A stretch of 64,000 nt of DNA from Sporolactobacillus sp. Y61 (GCF_040529185.1 NZ_CP159510.1:2232001-2296000), one strand, 5' to 3'. Shown: positions 7,438-17,403, numbered from the stretch's first letter. The notes: generated by a model from the sequence alone, not told the origin. Translations and numbers: made by a program.

Positions 7438-8169
7438 ATGATTGATCGGCAATCGCCCGTTCCGGTATATTATCAGATAAAGCAGTATATCGAAGGGCTG
7501 ATCAGGAATAAGAACCTGAAATCAGGCGATAAAATTCCGTCTGAAAGGGAGTTTACTGAAAAATTTCACGTGTCACGGATGACTATCCGCCAGGCTGTTA
7601 TGGAATTAGTTAATTCCGGGGTTCTGATTCGAAAAAAAGGGAAGGGGACTTTTGTCTCCGATCAGAGAAAGATCGAAAAAGCTCTGAACCAACTTAATGG
7701 ATTCACTGAGGATATGCTGAACCGTGGACTGAACCCCGGCAGTAAACTCCTGGGTTTTGATCTGATTTCGGTCGGAATAGAAATTGGTCGCAAGCTTCAG
7801 CTTAGTGAAAGTGAACAGGTCTATCAGATCAGGAGGACCAGATACGCAGATCAGCGCCCTATGGCGATTGAAACAACATATATCCCGGAGAAGATTGTTC
7901 CAGGACTGACATCTTCAGAAGCGGATACATCACTGTATGACTATGTTGAAAAATCACGCGGACTCAAAATTGATCATGCCGAGCAGTCACTTGAAGCGGC
8001 TCTGGTCACCGCTGAAGAAGCTCATTTACTTGACGTACCAGAGGGGTCACCCATTCTTGTCATCGAACGTATTTCGTTTTTGAAAAATGGGACAGCTTTT
8101 GAATTCACCAGGTCATTATATCGCGCAGATCGTTATAAATTTATCGTTCAGCTCACTAAATCGACCTGA
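7438..8169 (+). CDS. nagR: GntR/HutC-family regulator NagR (YvoA)
   Basis: 243 residues. The N-terminal winged helix (about 1-72) shows the GntR pattern PVYYQIKQYIEGLI, SGDKIPSEREFTEKF, VSRMTIRQAVMELV and KGKGTFVSD. The C-terminal UTRA domain (about 90-240) includes VYQIRRTRYADQRPMAIE and a final F-TRSLYRADRY segment. In B. subtilis NagR represses nag genes and responds to glucosamine-6-P/GlcNAc-6-P. The start directly abuts the nagB stop. A candidate operator lies at 5457-5466. Other HutC regulators share the architecture, but the genetic context makes NagR the best name. Confidence 0.93.
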   Translation: MIDRQSPVPVYYQIKQYIEGLIRNKNLKSGDKIPSEREFTEKFHVSRMTIRQAVMELVNSGVLIRKKGKGTFVSDQRKIEKALNQLNGFTEDMLNRGLNPGSKLLGFDLISVGIEIGRKLQLSESEQVYQIRRTRYADQRPMAIETTYIPEKIVPGLTSSEADTSLYDYVEKSRGLKIDHAEQSLEAALVTAEEAHLLDVPEGSPILVIERISFLKNGTAFEFTRSLYRADRYKFIVQLTKST

Positions 8170-8233
8170 TGGCCTGTTCAAATCGCAGGATATTCCATCT
8201 ATAATTAAATGAATGTAATTGATGCGGTCACTG

Positions 8234-8248
8234 ATAAGAAAAACTTAT
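8234..8248. promoter_or_regulatory. CcpC-type dyad upstream of aconitase
   Basis: ATAA, seven bases, TTAT: exactly the CcpC box I pattern known before B. subtilis citB. It lies 101 bases before the aconitase start, consistent with citrate-responsive control by CcpC. The ccpC gene is not in the window. Confidence 0.6.
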
Positions 8249-8349
8249 CAATGTGGATCGCATTATTTAATTTTACTTATTTGAGTCATTCCCTTAATAT
8301 TAAGTTAGGAACCTTTTATAGATTGAATAATTAAAGGAAGGTGAATGAC

Positions 8350-11090
8350 ATGGCGACATCAGCGGAAACAAAGACTTCAGGCGTAACAGATATGTTTCAT
8401 GCACGCCAGACATTTAAGAGTGCCGGAAAAACATATTGCTATTATCAGCTTGATGCATTGAAAGCGTTCGGGGATATTGAGCGCCTGCCCTATTCAATCA
8501 AGGTATTACTGGAAGCGCTTTTACGCCAGTGTGATGGCGTTGTTATTAAAAGAGAACATGTTGAAAATCTGGCAAGATGGGGTACGGATGATCTGAATAA
8601 GGGGATTGATGTCCCCTTCAATCCCGCACGCATTATTTTACAGGATTTTACCGGTGTACCGGCAGTTGTTGATCTGGCTTCTTTAAGAAAAGCAATGGCT
8701 GATCTTGGTGGAGATCCGGAGAAAATCAATCCTGAAAAAACGGTAGACCTGGTCGTGGATCATTCTGTGCAGGTCGACCGCTTTGGTACGACGGACGCAC
8801 TGAAAGTCAACATGGAAAAAGAATTTGAAAGAAACGGCGAGCGCTATAAATTTTTAAAATGGGCACAGAAGTCGTTTGAAAATTTTCATGCGGTTCCTCC
8901 GGCTACCGGCATTGTTCACCAGGTTAATCTGGAGTATCTGGCTTCTGTTGTCCTTCATAAAAAAGAAGAAGACGGCAGTTTACTTGCCTTTCCGGATACT
9001 CTGATCGGTACCGATTCACACACGACGATGATCAATGGACTCGGCGTTCTCGGCTGGGGTGTCGGTGGCATCGAAGCAGAAGCGGGTATGCTGGGGCAGC
9101 CTTCGTATTTCCCGGTTCCTGATGTCGTTGGTGTCCGAATTACCGGGAGCCTTCCTGAAGGGACCACGGCGACCGATCTTGCGCTCAGTGTCACTCAGAT
9201 GCTTCGTGAAGAGAGTGTTGTCGGCAAGTTTGTTGAGTTTTTCGGCCCGAGTCTTTCTCACATGTCACTGGCTGACCGGGCCACCATTTCAAACATGTCA
9301 CCTGAAAACGGTGCAACAGCAACTTTCTTTCCCGTTGATCGCGTGACTCTGGATTATTTACGACTGACCGGTCGTTCTGAGGAACAGGTACAGCTTGTTG
9401 AAGATTATTGCAAAGAAAATCATCTGTATTATACACCAGATGCTGCAGATCCAAGATTTACAAAAGTCGTTAATCTGAATTTATCAGAGATACAGCCATC
9501 TGTTTCCGGGCCTAAGCGTCCGCAGGATCGGATTCCTTTGACCGGGATGAAAAAAGAGTTTGCTGCTTCTCTCACAAGACCATCAGGAAATCACGGGTTT
9601 GGATTCGGTGATGAGGAGATCAATAAAGAGGCTGTTGTGACACATCCGGATGGAAGTCAGGTCACATTGAAAACCGGTGCGGTTGTCATCGCGGCGATTA
9701 CGAGCTGCACTAATACCAGTAATCCCAGCGTGATGATTGGTGCCGGGCTGGTTGCAAAGAAAGCTGTCGAGAAGGGCCTGTCGGTGCCTTCATATGTAAA
9801 AACCAGCCTTGCACCTGGTTCAAAGGTGGTTACTGACTATCTGGCACAGGCAGGACTGACTCCTTATCTGGAAAAACTCGGATTCAATCTCGTCGGATAT
9901 GGATGCACCACCTGTATCGGTAATTCAGGACCACTTCCTGAAGAGGTCGAAAAATCTGTCGTAGATGGCGATCTTACGGTGGCTGCGGTATTATCAGGAA
10001 ACAGAAACTTCGAAGGTCGTATTCATCCGCTGGTACGCGCGAACTATCTGGCCTCACCCCCGCTTGTGGTTGCGTTTGCGCTTGCCGGCTCGGTCTACTT
10101 CGATATGCAGCATGATTCATTTGGTAAAGATAAAGATGGCAATGAGGTCTATTTCAAGGATATCTGGCCCTCGAGAGCAGAAATCGATGCAGTCATGAAC
10201 CGGTCGGTCAGTCCTGAGATGTTTAAAAAGGAATATTCCCGCGTCTTCACGGAAAATCAGCGCTGGAACAACATTCAGACTAGTGAGGGAGAGTTGTACG
10301 ACTGGGATCCGGATTCGACCTACATTCAAAATCCACCGTTTTTCAAACACTTGTCTGCAGACCTTAATGAAATCAAACCGCTTGAAGATCTGCGTGTTAT
10401 TGGCAAGTTTGGTGATTCCGTAACGACTGACCACATATCACCTGCCGGGAGTATAGCCAAAAAAAGTCCCGCCGGGCAATATTTGCTGAGTAAGGGTGTA
10501 AAATGGTTTGATTTCAATTCTTATGGATCAAGACGTGGCAACCATGAAGTGATGATGCGTGGGACCTTTGCTAATGTACGAATCCGTAATCAAATCGCCC
10601 CTGGAACAGAAGGTGGCTATACCACCTACTGGCCGACAAATGAAGTGATGCCCATCTATGATGCAGCAATGAAGTATAAAGAAAGCAACACCGGTCTGGT
10701 CGTTCTTGCCGGAGATGATTATGGCATGGGCAGTTCGCGTGACTGGGCAGCCAAGGGAACCAATTTGCTTGGCATCAAAGCAGTTATCGCCCGAAGCTTT
10801 GAACGCATTCACAGAAGTAATCTGGTTATGATGGGCGTCCTGCCGCTTCAGTTTAAGAAAGGCGAGAGCGCAGATTCACTGGGCCTGAATGGAAAGGAAA
10901 AAATAACAATCCATCTTGACGAAAAAGTCACCCCCGACAAACACTTCAGGCGAAAGCTGTATCGGAAGAGGGTAAAGAAACGAAGTTTGAACTCACGGTA
11001 AGATTCGACAGCGAAGTGGAGATCGAATATTACCGCAACGGAGGCATTCTCCAGATGGTCTTACGCCGGAAATTAAATAAGAATGAATGA
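8350..11090 (+). CDS. acnA: Aconitate hydratase, frameshifted near the C-terminus
   Basis: Cytoplasmic TCA-cycle enzyme isomerising citrate to isocitrate; the Gram-positive type also acts as an iron-responsive RNA-binding protein. The [4Fe-4S] ligands are visible in [12 protein letters not shown] and [12 protein letters not shown], with substrate motifs [11 protein letters not shown] and [10 protein letters not shown]. The in-frame product runs only to TAA 10999-11001, ending in an unrelated Lys/Arg-rich tail. After about 10942 the family sequence continues in the next frame ([20 protein letters not shown], then GILQMVL) to TGA 11088-11090, total about 912 residues. One missing C in AAACACTTC explains the shift. 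ATG 8350 follows AAGGAAGGTG; GTG 8341 is the alternative. Sequencing error or a true lesion cannot be told apart here. Confidence 0.93.
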
Positions 11091-11161
11091 TTTGAATCTC
11101 CTGAATGATTTTTAACATAAAGGAAAGACTAATTTCCGGAGAAGAAAGAAATGGTTTTGAC

Positions 11162-11306
11162 ATGTTTATGGCGGGGATTCCATCGCTAAGACGAACTTAG
11201 TCGATGCATCCCGAAAGCGCCGGATACGGATAGGGGTCGTATCTGATTCATGGATAAACATTTTTATCTTCTTCAACTAAAGGGCTGTCCGGCGGGCAGC
11301 CCTTTT
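11162..11306 (+). ncRNA. Orphan three-way-junction RNA with terminator
   Basis: Stem P1 is ATGTTTAT (11162-11169) pairing perfectly with ATAAACAT (11254-11261). It encloses two hairpins. P2 (11170-11221) stacks GGCG/CGCC, GGGAT/ATCCC, CATCG/CGATG and CTAAG/CTTAG around an ACGAA loop. P3 (11223-11243) is GATACG/CGTATC with a GATAGGGGT loop. A terminator follows at 11279-11306. The architecture resembles a riboswitch or structured sRNA, but I do not recognise the consensus. No gene follows for 178 bases, and the next gene has its own leader, so it acts in trans or is an mRNA 3' element of acnA. A promoter is not convincing: a TTGACA sits at 11157-11162 but without a good -10. Confidence 0.5.
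11279..11306 (+). terminator. Terminator after the orphan RNA / acnA
   Basis: AAAGGGCTG pairs with CAGCCCTTT around a nine-base loop, followed by a T-run. Confidence 0.8.
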
Positions 11307-11483
11307 GCTGTGAGCCTTCGTGTGCAGATTCGAAATTGAAGAATGTCTCCTGCCCGATTTTCATCATGGGTTTAAGAACTGAATTTTTCGGGAATAACAT
11401 AATATAATGAAAAATTCACACAATATCAGCTGATGACGTGTAATAGCTTACAATATGTGTAGAGCCAGGAAGGCGGTGATTTC

Positions 11484-11603
11484 ATGAGGAAAAAATATAC
11501 CTACAAGGAACTGGTTTTGAAGAACAAATCAGAAATTCTTCAAAATGAAAAAGCCCTCGAAAAAATTGAGGATAAAATAGTTCAAAGGCGTACAGTGAAA
11601 TAA
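11484..11603 (+). CDS. FbpB-family small basic protein
   Basis: A 39-residue basic protein (ATG 11484 to TAA 11603) with the pattern KYTYKELVLKNKSEIL...EKIEDKIVQRR. This is the shape of the FbpB family: a short basic head, an ELV-x-NK helix, and a second helix ending in basic residues. In B. subtilis FbpB is Fur-regulated and works with the sRNA FsrA in sparing iron. AAGGCGGTG lies upstream at good spacing, and a strong terminator follows. I find no clear Fur box. Notably, the iron-sulfur enzyme aconitase, a typical target of that response, is just upstream, with a structured RNA between. Confidence 0.7.
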   Translation: MRKKYTYKELVLKNKSEILQNEKALEKIEDKIVQRRTVK

Positions 11604-11616
11604 AAGACTTGTTCAG

Positions 11617-11642
11617 GCAGCGGAATATCCCGCTGCTTTTTT
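11617..11642 (+). terminator. Terminator after the FbpB-like gene
   Basis: GCAGCGG/CCGCTGC stem with a six-base loop, then TTTTTT, 13 bases after the stop. Confidence 0.88.
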
Positions 11643-11736
11643 ACTGACTTATTTCTCTGCCCGATACCCTGTGATAAACTGGTAACGATGCGAATTCTGT
11701 GATAAATTTGTTGATAAAAGTCGGAGGCGGTGAAAT

Positions 11737-12258
11737 ATGGTGAGACATGTTGTCGTAACTCCCTATCAGGAAACCTGGGAACAAGCGTACAGACATGAGT
11801 CTTCCAGACTGTTACATCATGTCAATACCCTCCTGCAATCGGTTTATCATGTCGGGAGCACATCGATACCCGGGATGGCTGCTAAACCGACGATAGATAT
11901 ATTGGCGGAAACCTTGTCCATTCAGGAGGTTGATTCATGGAATCAGACATTTGAAAAGCTGGGCTATCAACCACTGGGTGAGAACGGTATTAAGGGCAGA
12001 CGTTATTTCTGTAAGGAGGATGCGGAGGGAAACCACTTAGTTCATCTTCATATTTTTGAAAAAGATTCCGAAGAAGTAATCAGACATCTCGCTTTTCGTG
12101 ATTATCTCAGGACGCACAGTGAGGATGCCGATTTTTACAGCGGGTTAAAATTACAGTTGGCTGAAGCCTTTCCTTATGATGCTGAAAGTTATCAGTACGG
12201 GAAAAGTGCGGCAGTTAAGAAAATTGAAGAGCGTGCACTGGAATGGTGGTATGCATAA
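11737..12258 (+). CDS. GrpB/UPF0157 family protein (nucleotidyltransferase fold)
   Basis: 173 residues, the usual length for GrpB-domain proteins. Diagnostic motifs are VVTPYQETWEQAY at the start, VYHVGSTSIPGMAAKPTID (the G-S-T plus downstream D-x-D-like nucleotidyltransferase core, about residues 39-57) and HLVHLHIFEKDS with the conserved histidines. The family has the DNA polymerase beta-type nucleotidyltransferase fold; a CoaE-GrpB fusion exists in other bacteria, but the substrate of stand-alone members is unknown. GGAGGCGGTG precedes the ATG. It is 27 bp before the GDSL hydrolase gene, in the same direction. Confidence 0.88.
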   Translation: MVRHVVVTPYQETWEQAYRHESSRLLHHVNTLLQSVYHVGSTSIPGMAAKPTIDILAETLSIQEVDSWNQTFEKLGYQPLGENGIKGRRYFCKEDAEGNHLVHLHIFEKDSEEVIRHLAFRDYLRTHSEDADFYSGLKLQLAEAFPYDAESYQYGKSAAVKKIEERALEWWYA

Positions 12259-12285
12259 ATCAAGTGTAGATGGAGAGGGTACCGG

Positions 12286-13038
12286 ATGAAAAGAATGAAA
12301 AGAACGATAATCATTTTATTTATTCTTCTGGTACTCGTTGCTGCCGTTTTTGGTCTTTATCACCTGTTGTCAAGGGACAGAGAAGAAAAACCGGTGACTT
12401 ATTCTTATCAGATCACTGCTCTTGGAGACTCACTGACAGAAGGTGTTGGTGATGAAAAAAATAAGGGCTATGTCGGGAGGACGGTACAGTCTTTAAAAAA
12501 GCAAAAACAGGTACGTCAGGTCTCTTTTAAAGATTTCGGTCATCGCGGAGATACGTCGAGAGATCTCATTATCGTACTGAATAAACCGGAAGTCAGAGAA
12601 TCTATTAAACAATCAAATACCATATTCCTGACGATCGGCGGTAATGATATCGTTCGGGTCCTGAGAGAACATTTTATGGATCTGTCAACCGCAGACTTCG
12701 AAAAACAGCAGAAGATTTTTGGTAAAAATTTAAATATCATTTTTTCAGAACTTCGGAAAATTAATCCTGAAGCACATATTTATTTTTTGGGCCTTTATAA
12801 TCCATTTGAAGAATATTTGGGCGATGCAAACCGGGATTTTGTTCCCCTTCTGAACAAATGGAATGAGGGAAGCAAATCCATCGCGGAGAAATATCGGAAT
12901 ATTACCTTCATACCCACTTCGGATATTTTTCGGGGATCCGGAGATTCATTACTTTATGAAGATCATTTTCATCCCAATAACTCAGGTTATCAGAAAATGT
13001 CCCGGAGGCTTTTGTATGCCATAGACAAAAGAAGATAA
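12286..13038 (+). CDS. SGNH/GDSL-type lipase/esterase (YpmR-like), membrane-anchored or secreted
   Basis: 250 residues. An N-terminal basic-hydrophobic segment (residues 5-28, IIILFILLVLVAAVFGLYHLL) is a signal anchor with no obvious cleavage site. The SGNH blocks are present: ALGDSLTEGVGD (Ser nucleophile, about residue 47), the glycine region GHRGDTS, TIGGNDIV (Asn), and DHFHPN (Asp-His). This arrangement matches the YpmR family of Bacillales. The natural substrate is unknown; a cell-envelope ester is likely. The start ATG 12286 follows GGAGAGGG. The short gap to the GrpB-like gene suggests co-transcription. Confidence 0.88.
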   Translation: MKRMKRTIIILFILLVLVAAVFGLYHLLSRDREEKPVTYSYQITALGDSLTEGVGDEKNKGYVGRTVQSLKKQKQVRQVSFKDFGHRGDTSRDLIIVLNKPEVRESIKQSNTIFLTIGGNDIVRVLREHFMDLSTADFEKQQKIFGKNLNIIFSELRKINPEAHIYFLGLYNPFEEYLGDANRDFVPLLNKWNEGSKSIAEKYRNITFIPTSDIFRGSGDSLLYEDHFHPNNSGYQKMSRRLLYAIDKRR

Positions 13039-13165
13039 GCATGTACACGTTGCCGGCCGCAGGATGACGGTTTTCAAATCAGATTTGTCTGTCTGGAAAA
13101 TAAAGAATATGCTAAAATGATCTGTATGAAACGCTTGATTTTCGTCTGACAGGGAGGAATATAAT

Positions 13166-14020
13166 TTGTCATTCATTTTATATCAGAATCAATTGTTGCC
13201 AAGAGAAAAGGGTAAAGTGGACATGGAGGACAGGGGCTATCAATTTGGGGACGGCATTTATGAGGCAATAAGAGTGTACTCCGGACAAATGTTCCTTTTA
13301 GAAGGACATATGAAGAGGCTGGTACGCAGTGCACGGGAACTCAGGATTAAATTACCCTGCAGTATAGAAAATTTAACTGATAACCTGAAGCAGCTGATTA
13401 AGCGTAATGCAATTGGCGATGGAATGGTCTATTTTCAGATAACGAGGGGAGCTGCTCCGCGCAAACATTATTTTCCGGATGGCGTTTCCCCAGTACTGAC
13501 AGGGTCAGCAACCCTCTTTCCCCGTGATAAACACAGAGAGGAAGGAATAAAAGTTGTTCTGGCGGAAGACATTCGCTGGCTGCGTTGTGATATAAAAACC
13601 CTGAATCTGCTGGGCAACGTTCTGGCTAAACAAAAGGCGCATGAAAATGGGGCGGAAGAAGCAATTCAGCACCGTGGAGATATAGTAACTGAAGGGGCAT
13701 CAAGTAACGTTTTTATCGTCCGGGGCGGGAAGCTGATCACTCATCCTGCAGATCATTATATATTGAATGGCATCACCAGACTTTTCGTTCTTGATCTTGC
13801 CTCAAAACTCAATATTCCTGTTGTTGAACGTACGTTTACTCTTGAGGAACTGTTTGCTGCTGATGAGGCCTTTATCACCAGTACAGGGAACGAAGTCAAA
13901 CCGGTTACTCAAATTGATGATCACCCGGTGTCGGACGGAAAAGCTGGAGAGATCACATTAAAGCTGGCAGAGGCTTTTGATCGTGCGGTGAACCGTGTGA
14001 AAAGGGCAACATTATCCTGA
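13166..14020 (+). CDS. dat: D-alanine (D-amino acid) aminotransferase
   Basis: 284 residues, fold-type IV PLP enzyme. It begins at TTG 13166, behind AGGGAGGAAT. The motifs RGYQFGDGIYEAIRVY (residues 23-38) and LNLLGNVLAKQKA with the PLP lysine preceding (KTLNLLGN, about residue 144) are typical of Dat; EGASSNVF, and ITRLFVLDLA complete the cofactor phosphate region. It interconverts D-alanine and alpha-ketoglutarate with pyruvate and D-glutamate, supplying D-amino acids for peptidoglycan. Branched-chain or aminodeoxychorismate lyase paralogues share the fold, but the Bacillus Dat-like motifs favour this call. A bidirectional terminator follows. Confidence 0.93.
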   Translation: MSFILYQNQLLPREKGKVDMEDRGYQFGDGIYEAIRVYSGQMFLLEGHMKRLVRSARELRIKLPCSIENLTDNLKQLIKRNAIGDGMVYFQITRGAAPRKHYFPDGVSPVLTGSATLFPRDKHREEGIKVVLAEDIRWLRCDIKTLNLLGNVLAKQKAHENGAEEAIQHRGDIVTEGASSNVFIVRGGKLITHPADHYILNGITRLFVLDLASKLNIPVVERTFTLEELFAADEAFITSTGNEVKPVTQIDDHPVSDGKAGEITLKLAEAFDRAVNRVKRATLS

Positions 14021-14036
14021 TGAAGAAGGAGAATAC

Positions 14037-14087
14037 AAAACAGGTCCGGTGATTCATTATTTACTCACCGGACCTGTTTTATTTTTT
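14037..14087. terminator. Bidirectional terminator between dat and zwf
   Basis: A perfect 16-bp stem (AAAACAGGTCCGGTGA pairing with TCACCGGACCTGTTTT) separates the convergent dat and zwf; T-runs flank both sides. Confidence 0.9.
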
Positions 14088-14097
14088 AGAAATGAAC

Positions 14098-15567
14098 TTA
14101 TTCCATACGTGTCAAAGGCCACCATCGAAATCCATCTTTTGCTAAAAGCTTGTCGGATGATTTCGGCCCCATCGTCCCTGCTTCATAGTAGTCCAGAGGG
14201 ACGCCGTTCCAGGTAGCGACGATGGAGTCTGTCAGTGCCCAGGAGTAGGCCACTTCATCCCAGCGTGTAAAATTGGTCGAATCGCCTTTAAGACAATCAG
14301 AAAGAAGACGTTCATAAGCATCAGGCACGACGTTCTTACTTTTTCCTGTGCGGCTGAAATTCATCGATACAGGAGAAGTTTCTCCGTCATCACTGAACTG
14401 CTTGACATTGAGCTTCAATGAGAGCCCGGCATCCGGTTGAATATGAATGACAAGAAGATTGGGACCGATATGGGTAAACTTATGAAAGTAAGGGTTGTTT
14501 GGTATATCCTTGAATTCGATCACGACTTCCGTGCATTTCGTTGCCATGCGCTTTCCCGTCCGGATATAGAAGGGGACACCTGTCCACCGATAATTATCAA
14601 TAAAAAAGCGTGCAGCCACGAAGGTCTCGGTATCAGATGTTTCATTGATGTTATTTTCTTCATGATAACCGCTTATACGTGTTCCGTCAGGCATGACTCC
14701 GGCTTTATACTGGGCACGAACAATCTGATCAGCGATATTGTCGCGTGACATCGGACGTATGGACTTCAGTACTTTAACCTTCTCCTGACGTATATCTTCC
14801 GGATCAAACTGGCTCGGCGGTTCCATCGCTGTCAGCGTCAGAAGCTGCATAATATGATTTTGAACCATATCAAGAAGGGCACCCGTCTGGTCGTAGTAAT
14901 TCGCGCGATCGCCGACGCCGAGAGTTTCACTGAGTGTGATCTGTACGTTTGCGATACTGCGGTGATTCCATACGGATTCAAAAACCGGATTAGCAAAGCG
15001 GAGGGCTTCGATATTCTGAACCATTTCTTTCCCGAGATAATGATCAATTCGATAAATTTCCGATTCATCAAAAACCCTCAGTAATTCGCTGTTCAGCTGA
15101 CGTGCGGAAGCCAGATTATTTCCAAAAGGTTTCTCGATCACAAGTCGTTTCCATCCGTCTGTTTCAGTCAGACCGGATTTTTTTAAATGAATCGTTGCCG
15201 TTCCGAAAAAACGCGGGGCAAGCGATAAATAAAAGATACGGTTGCCCTTCAGGTGATATTGTGAATCAATCTGATCGCTGATATTTTTCAGTAATACAAA
15301 ATGATTTGGGTTACCAATATCCAGTGGCTGATAATAAAAGCGTTTAAGAAAACGTCTCCGTTGATCAGCTGACGGGTTCAGTGTACGATCAATCATGCTG
15401 CGATAAGATTCATGTGTATGTTGTCGTCTTGCCATCCCGATCACGGCAAATTTATAGTCTTTCCTGAATAATTCATACAGAGCCGGATAAAGTTTTCTCC
15501 TTGCCAGATCTCCTGTGGCTCCGAACATAAAAATAAGGACGGGCCCCCGTGTTGCCTCAACCATCAT
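14098..15567 (-). CDS. zwf: Glucose-6-phosphate 1-dehydrogenase
   Basis: 489 residues from ATG 15567, exactly the B. subtilis length; an upstream in-frame extension to 15600 is rejected because GAGGGA lies just before 15567. It oxidises glucose-6-phosphate to 6-phosphogluconolactone, opening the oxidative pentose phosphate pathway. The NADP-binding loop is FMFGATGDLARRKLYPAL, the substrate-binding lysine lies in VIEKPFGNN, and the active-site signature is RIDHYLGKEMVQN. It stands alone, without gnd or pgl. A possible reverse-strand promoter lies near 15640-15670. Confidence 0.97.
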   Translation of the reverse strand: MMVEATRGPVLIFMFGATGDLARRKLYPALYELFRKDYKFAVIGMARRQHTHESYRSMIDRTLNPSADQRRRFLKRFYYQPLDIGNPNHFVLLKNISDQIDSQYHLKGNRIFYLSLAPRFFGTATIHLKKSGLTETDGWKRLVIEKPFGNNLASARQLNSELLRVFDESEIYRIDHYLGKEMVQNIEALRFANPVFESVWNHRSIANVQITLSETLGVGDRANYYDQTGALLDMVQNHIMQLLTLTAMEPPSQFDPEDIRQEKVKVLKSIRPMSRDNIADQIVRAQYKAGVMPDGTRISGYHEENNINETSDTETFVAARFFIDNYRWTGVPFYIRTGKRMATKCTEVVIEFKDIPNNPYFHKFTHIGPNLLVIHIQPDAGLSLKLNVKQFSDDGETSPVSMNFSRTGKSKNVVPDAYERLLSDCLKGDSTNFTRWDEVAYSWALTDSIVATWNGVPLDYYEAGTMGPKSSDKLLAKDGFRWWPLTRME

Positions 15568-15600
15568 CTGTGTCCCTCGTTCCTCTTTCTGTCTATCCAA

Positions 15601-15916
15601 ATGTTATCACATTTATTCATTAATGTGCCACACTTAAATATACCATTTATGAATAGATAGTTAAATCTTTTGTTTCATGACAAAAATAAAAGCATGGAAA
15701 ATATTTCAGCAGAGATAGGATGAATCCGTTGCATTTCATTTGGGTAAATGTTATTGTGAATTTATGTGCTTAGGCAATCATAAGGATGGAAGAGGTCAAC
15801 ACTTGAAAACAAAGGTGATTTCTACTCGATGTTTCGCAGGCATTTTCCGTCCGGTGCGGGGAATGCCTGATCATTTGAATAAAAACCGAACGTAAAAAAG
15901 GAGACTGTACTATTTA
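15601..15916. promoter_or_regulatory. Intergenic/5' leader region upstream of cshA
   Basis: 316 bases between divergent zwf and cshA. The notable element is a hairpin at 15837-15869: CAGGCATT pairs perfectly with AATGCCTG, with an inner CCG/CGG. It lies 48 bases before the helicase start, with no T-run, so it may be a leader structure rather than a terminator. Otherwise AT-rich promoter-like sequence. Confidence 0.45.
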
Positions 15917-17368
15917 ATGAAATTCTCAGAACTTGATGTAAGTGAAGAAATAAAGAGAGCAACCGCCAGAATGGGGTTTACCGATCTGACTCCGATTCAG
16001 GAACAGGCAATTCCCGTAGCGAAAACAGGAGCTGATTTAATTGGCCAGGCTCAGACAGGAACCGGCAAGACTACTGCTTTCGGTATTCCGCTGATCGAGG
16101 CAGCAGATCCGGCCGATCGCGAGATACAGGGCGTTGTTATTACGCCGACAAGGGAACTGGCGATACAGAATGCACAAGAATTAAATGCACTCGGGTTTTA
16201 CAAAAAAGTCCGAACGGTAGCCGTTTACGGAGGACAGGATATCCAGCGGCAGATCCGTGATTTGAAGAGGCATCCCAGTATTATTTCTGCAACTCCCGGA
16301 CGTCTTCTCGATCATATTAAGCGGCGCACCATCCGACTCAATGCGATCAAAACGATTGTTCTCGATGAAGCCGATGAAATGCTGAACATGGGATTTATTG
16401 ACGATATTCATGAAATTCTGGAAAATACCCCGCAGGAACGTCAAACACTTCTCTTTTCAGCAACCATGCCTGGACCCATTCAGCATCTTGCAGAAAAATT
16501 CATGAAAAATCCCCACATGATCCGAATCAAGGCAAAAACGCTGACCGTTTCCCTGATTGATCAAATATACGTCAGAATCAGAGAATCAGAAAAGTTTGAT
16601 GCTTTAACACGTTTTCTTGATATTCAGACACCAGAACGCGCTATTGTGTTCGGCAGAACGAAAAGGCGTGTAGATGAGTTAATGAGAGCATTGCAGCGCA
16701 GAGGATATGAGGCTGAGGGTATTCATGGGGATCTTACTCAGTCCAGACGTGACATGGTACTTCGCCGTTTTAAACAGAATGAAGTCAAATTGCTGGTTGC
16801 TACTGATGTCGCAGCCCGTGGGCTGGACATCAGCAATGTCACACATGTTTATAACTTTGATTTACCTCAGGACCCGGAAAGCTATGTACACCGTATCGGG
16901 CGTACCGGCCGTGCAGGAAAATCAGGAATGGCGGTTACTTTTGTGACACCGAGTGAAATGTCGCATCTTCGTGCCATCGAGCGCCTGACAAAACAGCCAA
17001 TGAAACAGGTGAAAGCTCCCACCTATGAAGAGGCACTGGCCGGACAGCAGCAGGTGGCCGTGGATACATTAAAGGAATCTCTGGAAAAAGAAAATTATCA
17101 TGGATATAAGAATAAGGCAGAACAGCTTCTTTCCGACAATGACGCTGCCAATGTTGTAGCGGCCGCTCTTAAAGTTCTGACTAAGGAGCCCGATCAAACG
17201 CCGGTCCGCCTGACACGCGAGTCACCCCTGATGGTTAAGCGGGGTGGCAGGAGATCATCGCATCACAGAAGTTCAGGACGCGAAAAAAATTATTATTCAA
17301 AATCACGTGATAAAAGGCATTACGGCAGTTACAGAGGCAGAGGAAGGCAGAAATCACAGCACTATTGA
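15917..17368 (+). CDS. cshA: DEAD-box RNA helicase CshA
   Basis: 483 residues with all helicase motifs: Q-motif TPIQEQAIP, motif I AQTGTGKT, Ia [50 protein letters not shown] and [12 protein letters not shown]. The C-terminal tail (from about 430) is rich in Arg, Gly, Ser and Tyr, as in the RNA-binding tail of CshA. In B. subtilis CshA associates with the RNA degradosome and aids ribosome biogenesis, especially in the cold. The long leader and its hairpin may allow cold-dependent control. A terminator at 17404-17444 follows. Confidence 0.95.
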   Translation: MKFSELDVSEEIKRATARMGFTDLTPIQEQAIPVAKTGADLIGQAQTGTGKTTAFGIPLIEAADPADREIQGVVITPTRELAIQNAQELNALGFYKKVRTVAVYGGQDIQRQIRDLKRHPSIISATPGRLLDHIKRRTIRLNAIKTIVLDEADEMLNMGFIDDIHEILENTPQERQTLLFSATMPGPIQHLAEKFMKNPHMIRIKAKTLTVSLIDQIYVRIRESEKFDALTRFLDIQTPERAIVFGRTKRRVDELMRALQRRGYEAEGIHGDLTQSRRDMVLRRFKQNEVKLLVATDVAARGLDISNVTHVYNFDLPQDPESYVHRIGRTGRAGKSGMAVTFVTPSEMSHLRAIERLTKQPMKQVKAPTYEEALAGQQQVAVDTLKESLEKENYHGYKNKAEQLLSDNDAANVVAAALKVLTKEPDQTPVRLTRESPLMVKRGGRRSSHHRSSGREKNYYSKSRDKRHYGSYRGRGRQKSQHY

Positions 17369-17403
17369 TTTCCGGCTTCTGCCGTAAACAAATAGAGACA
17401 CAG

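Noticed and set aside
11400..11483. Fur box before the FbpB-like gene
   Set aside because: No stretch fits TGATAATNATTATCA acceptably, although the B. subtilis homologue is Fur-controlled.
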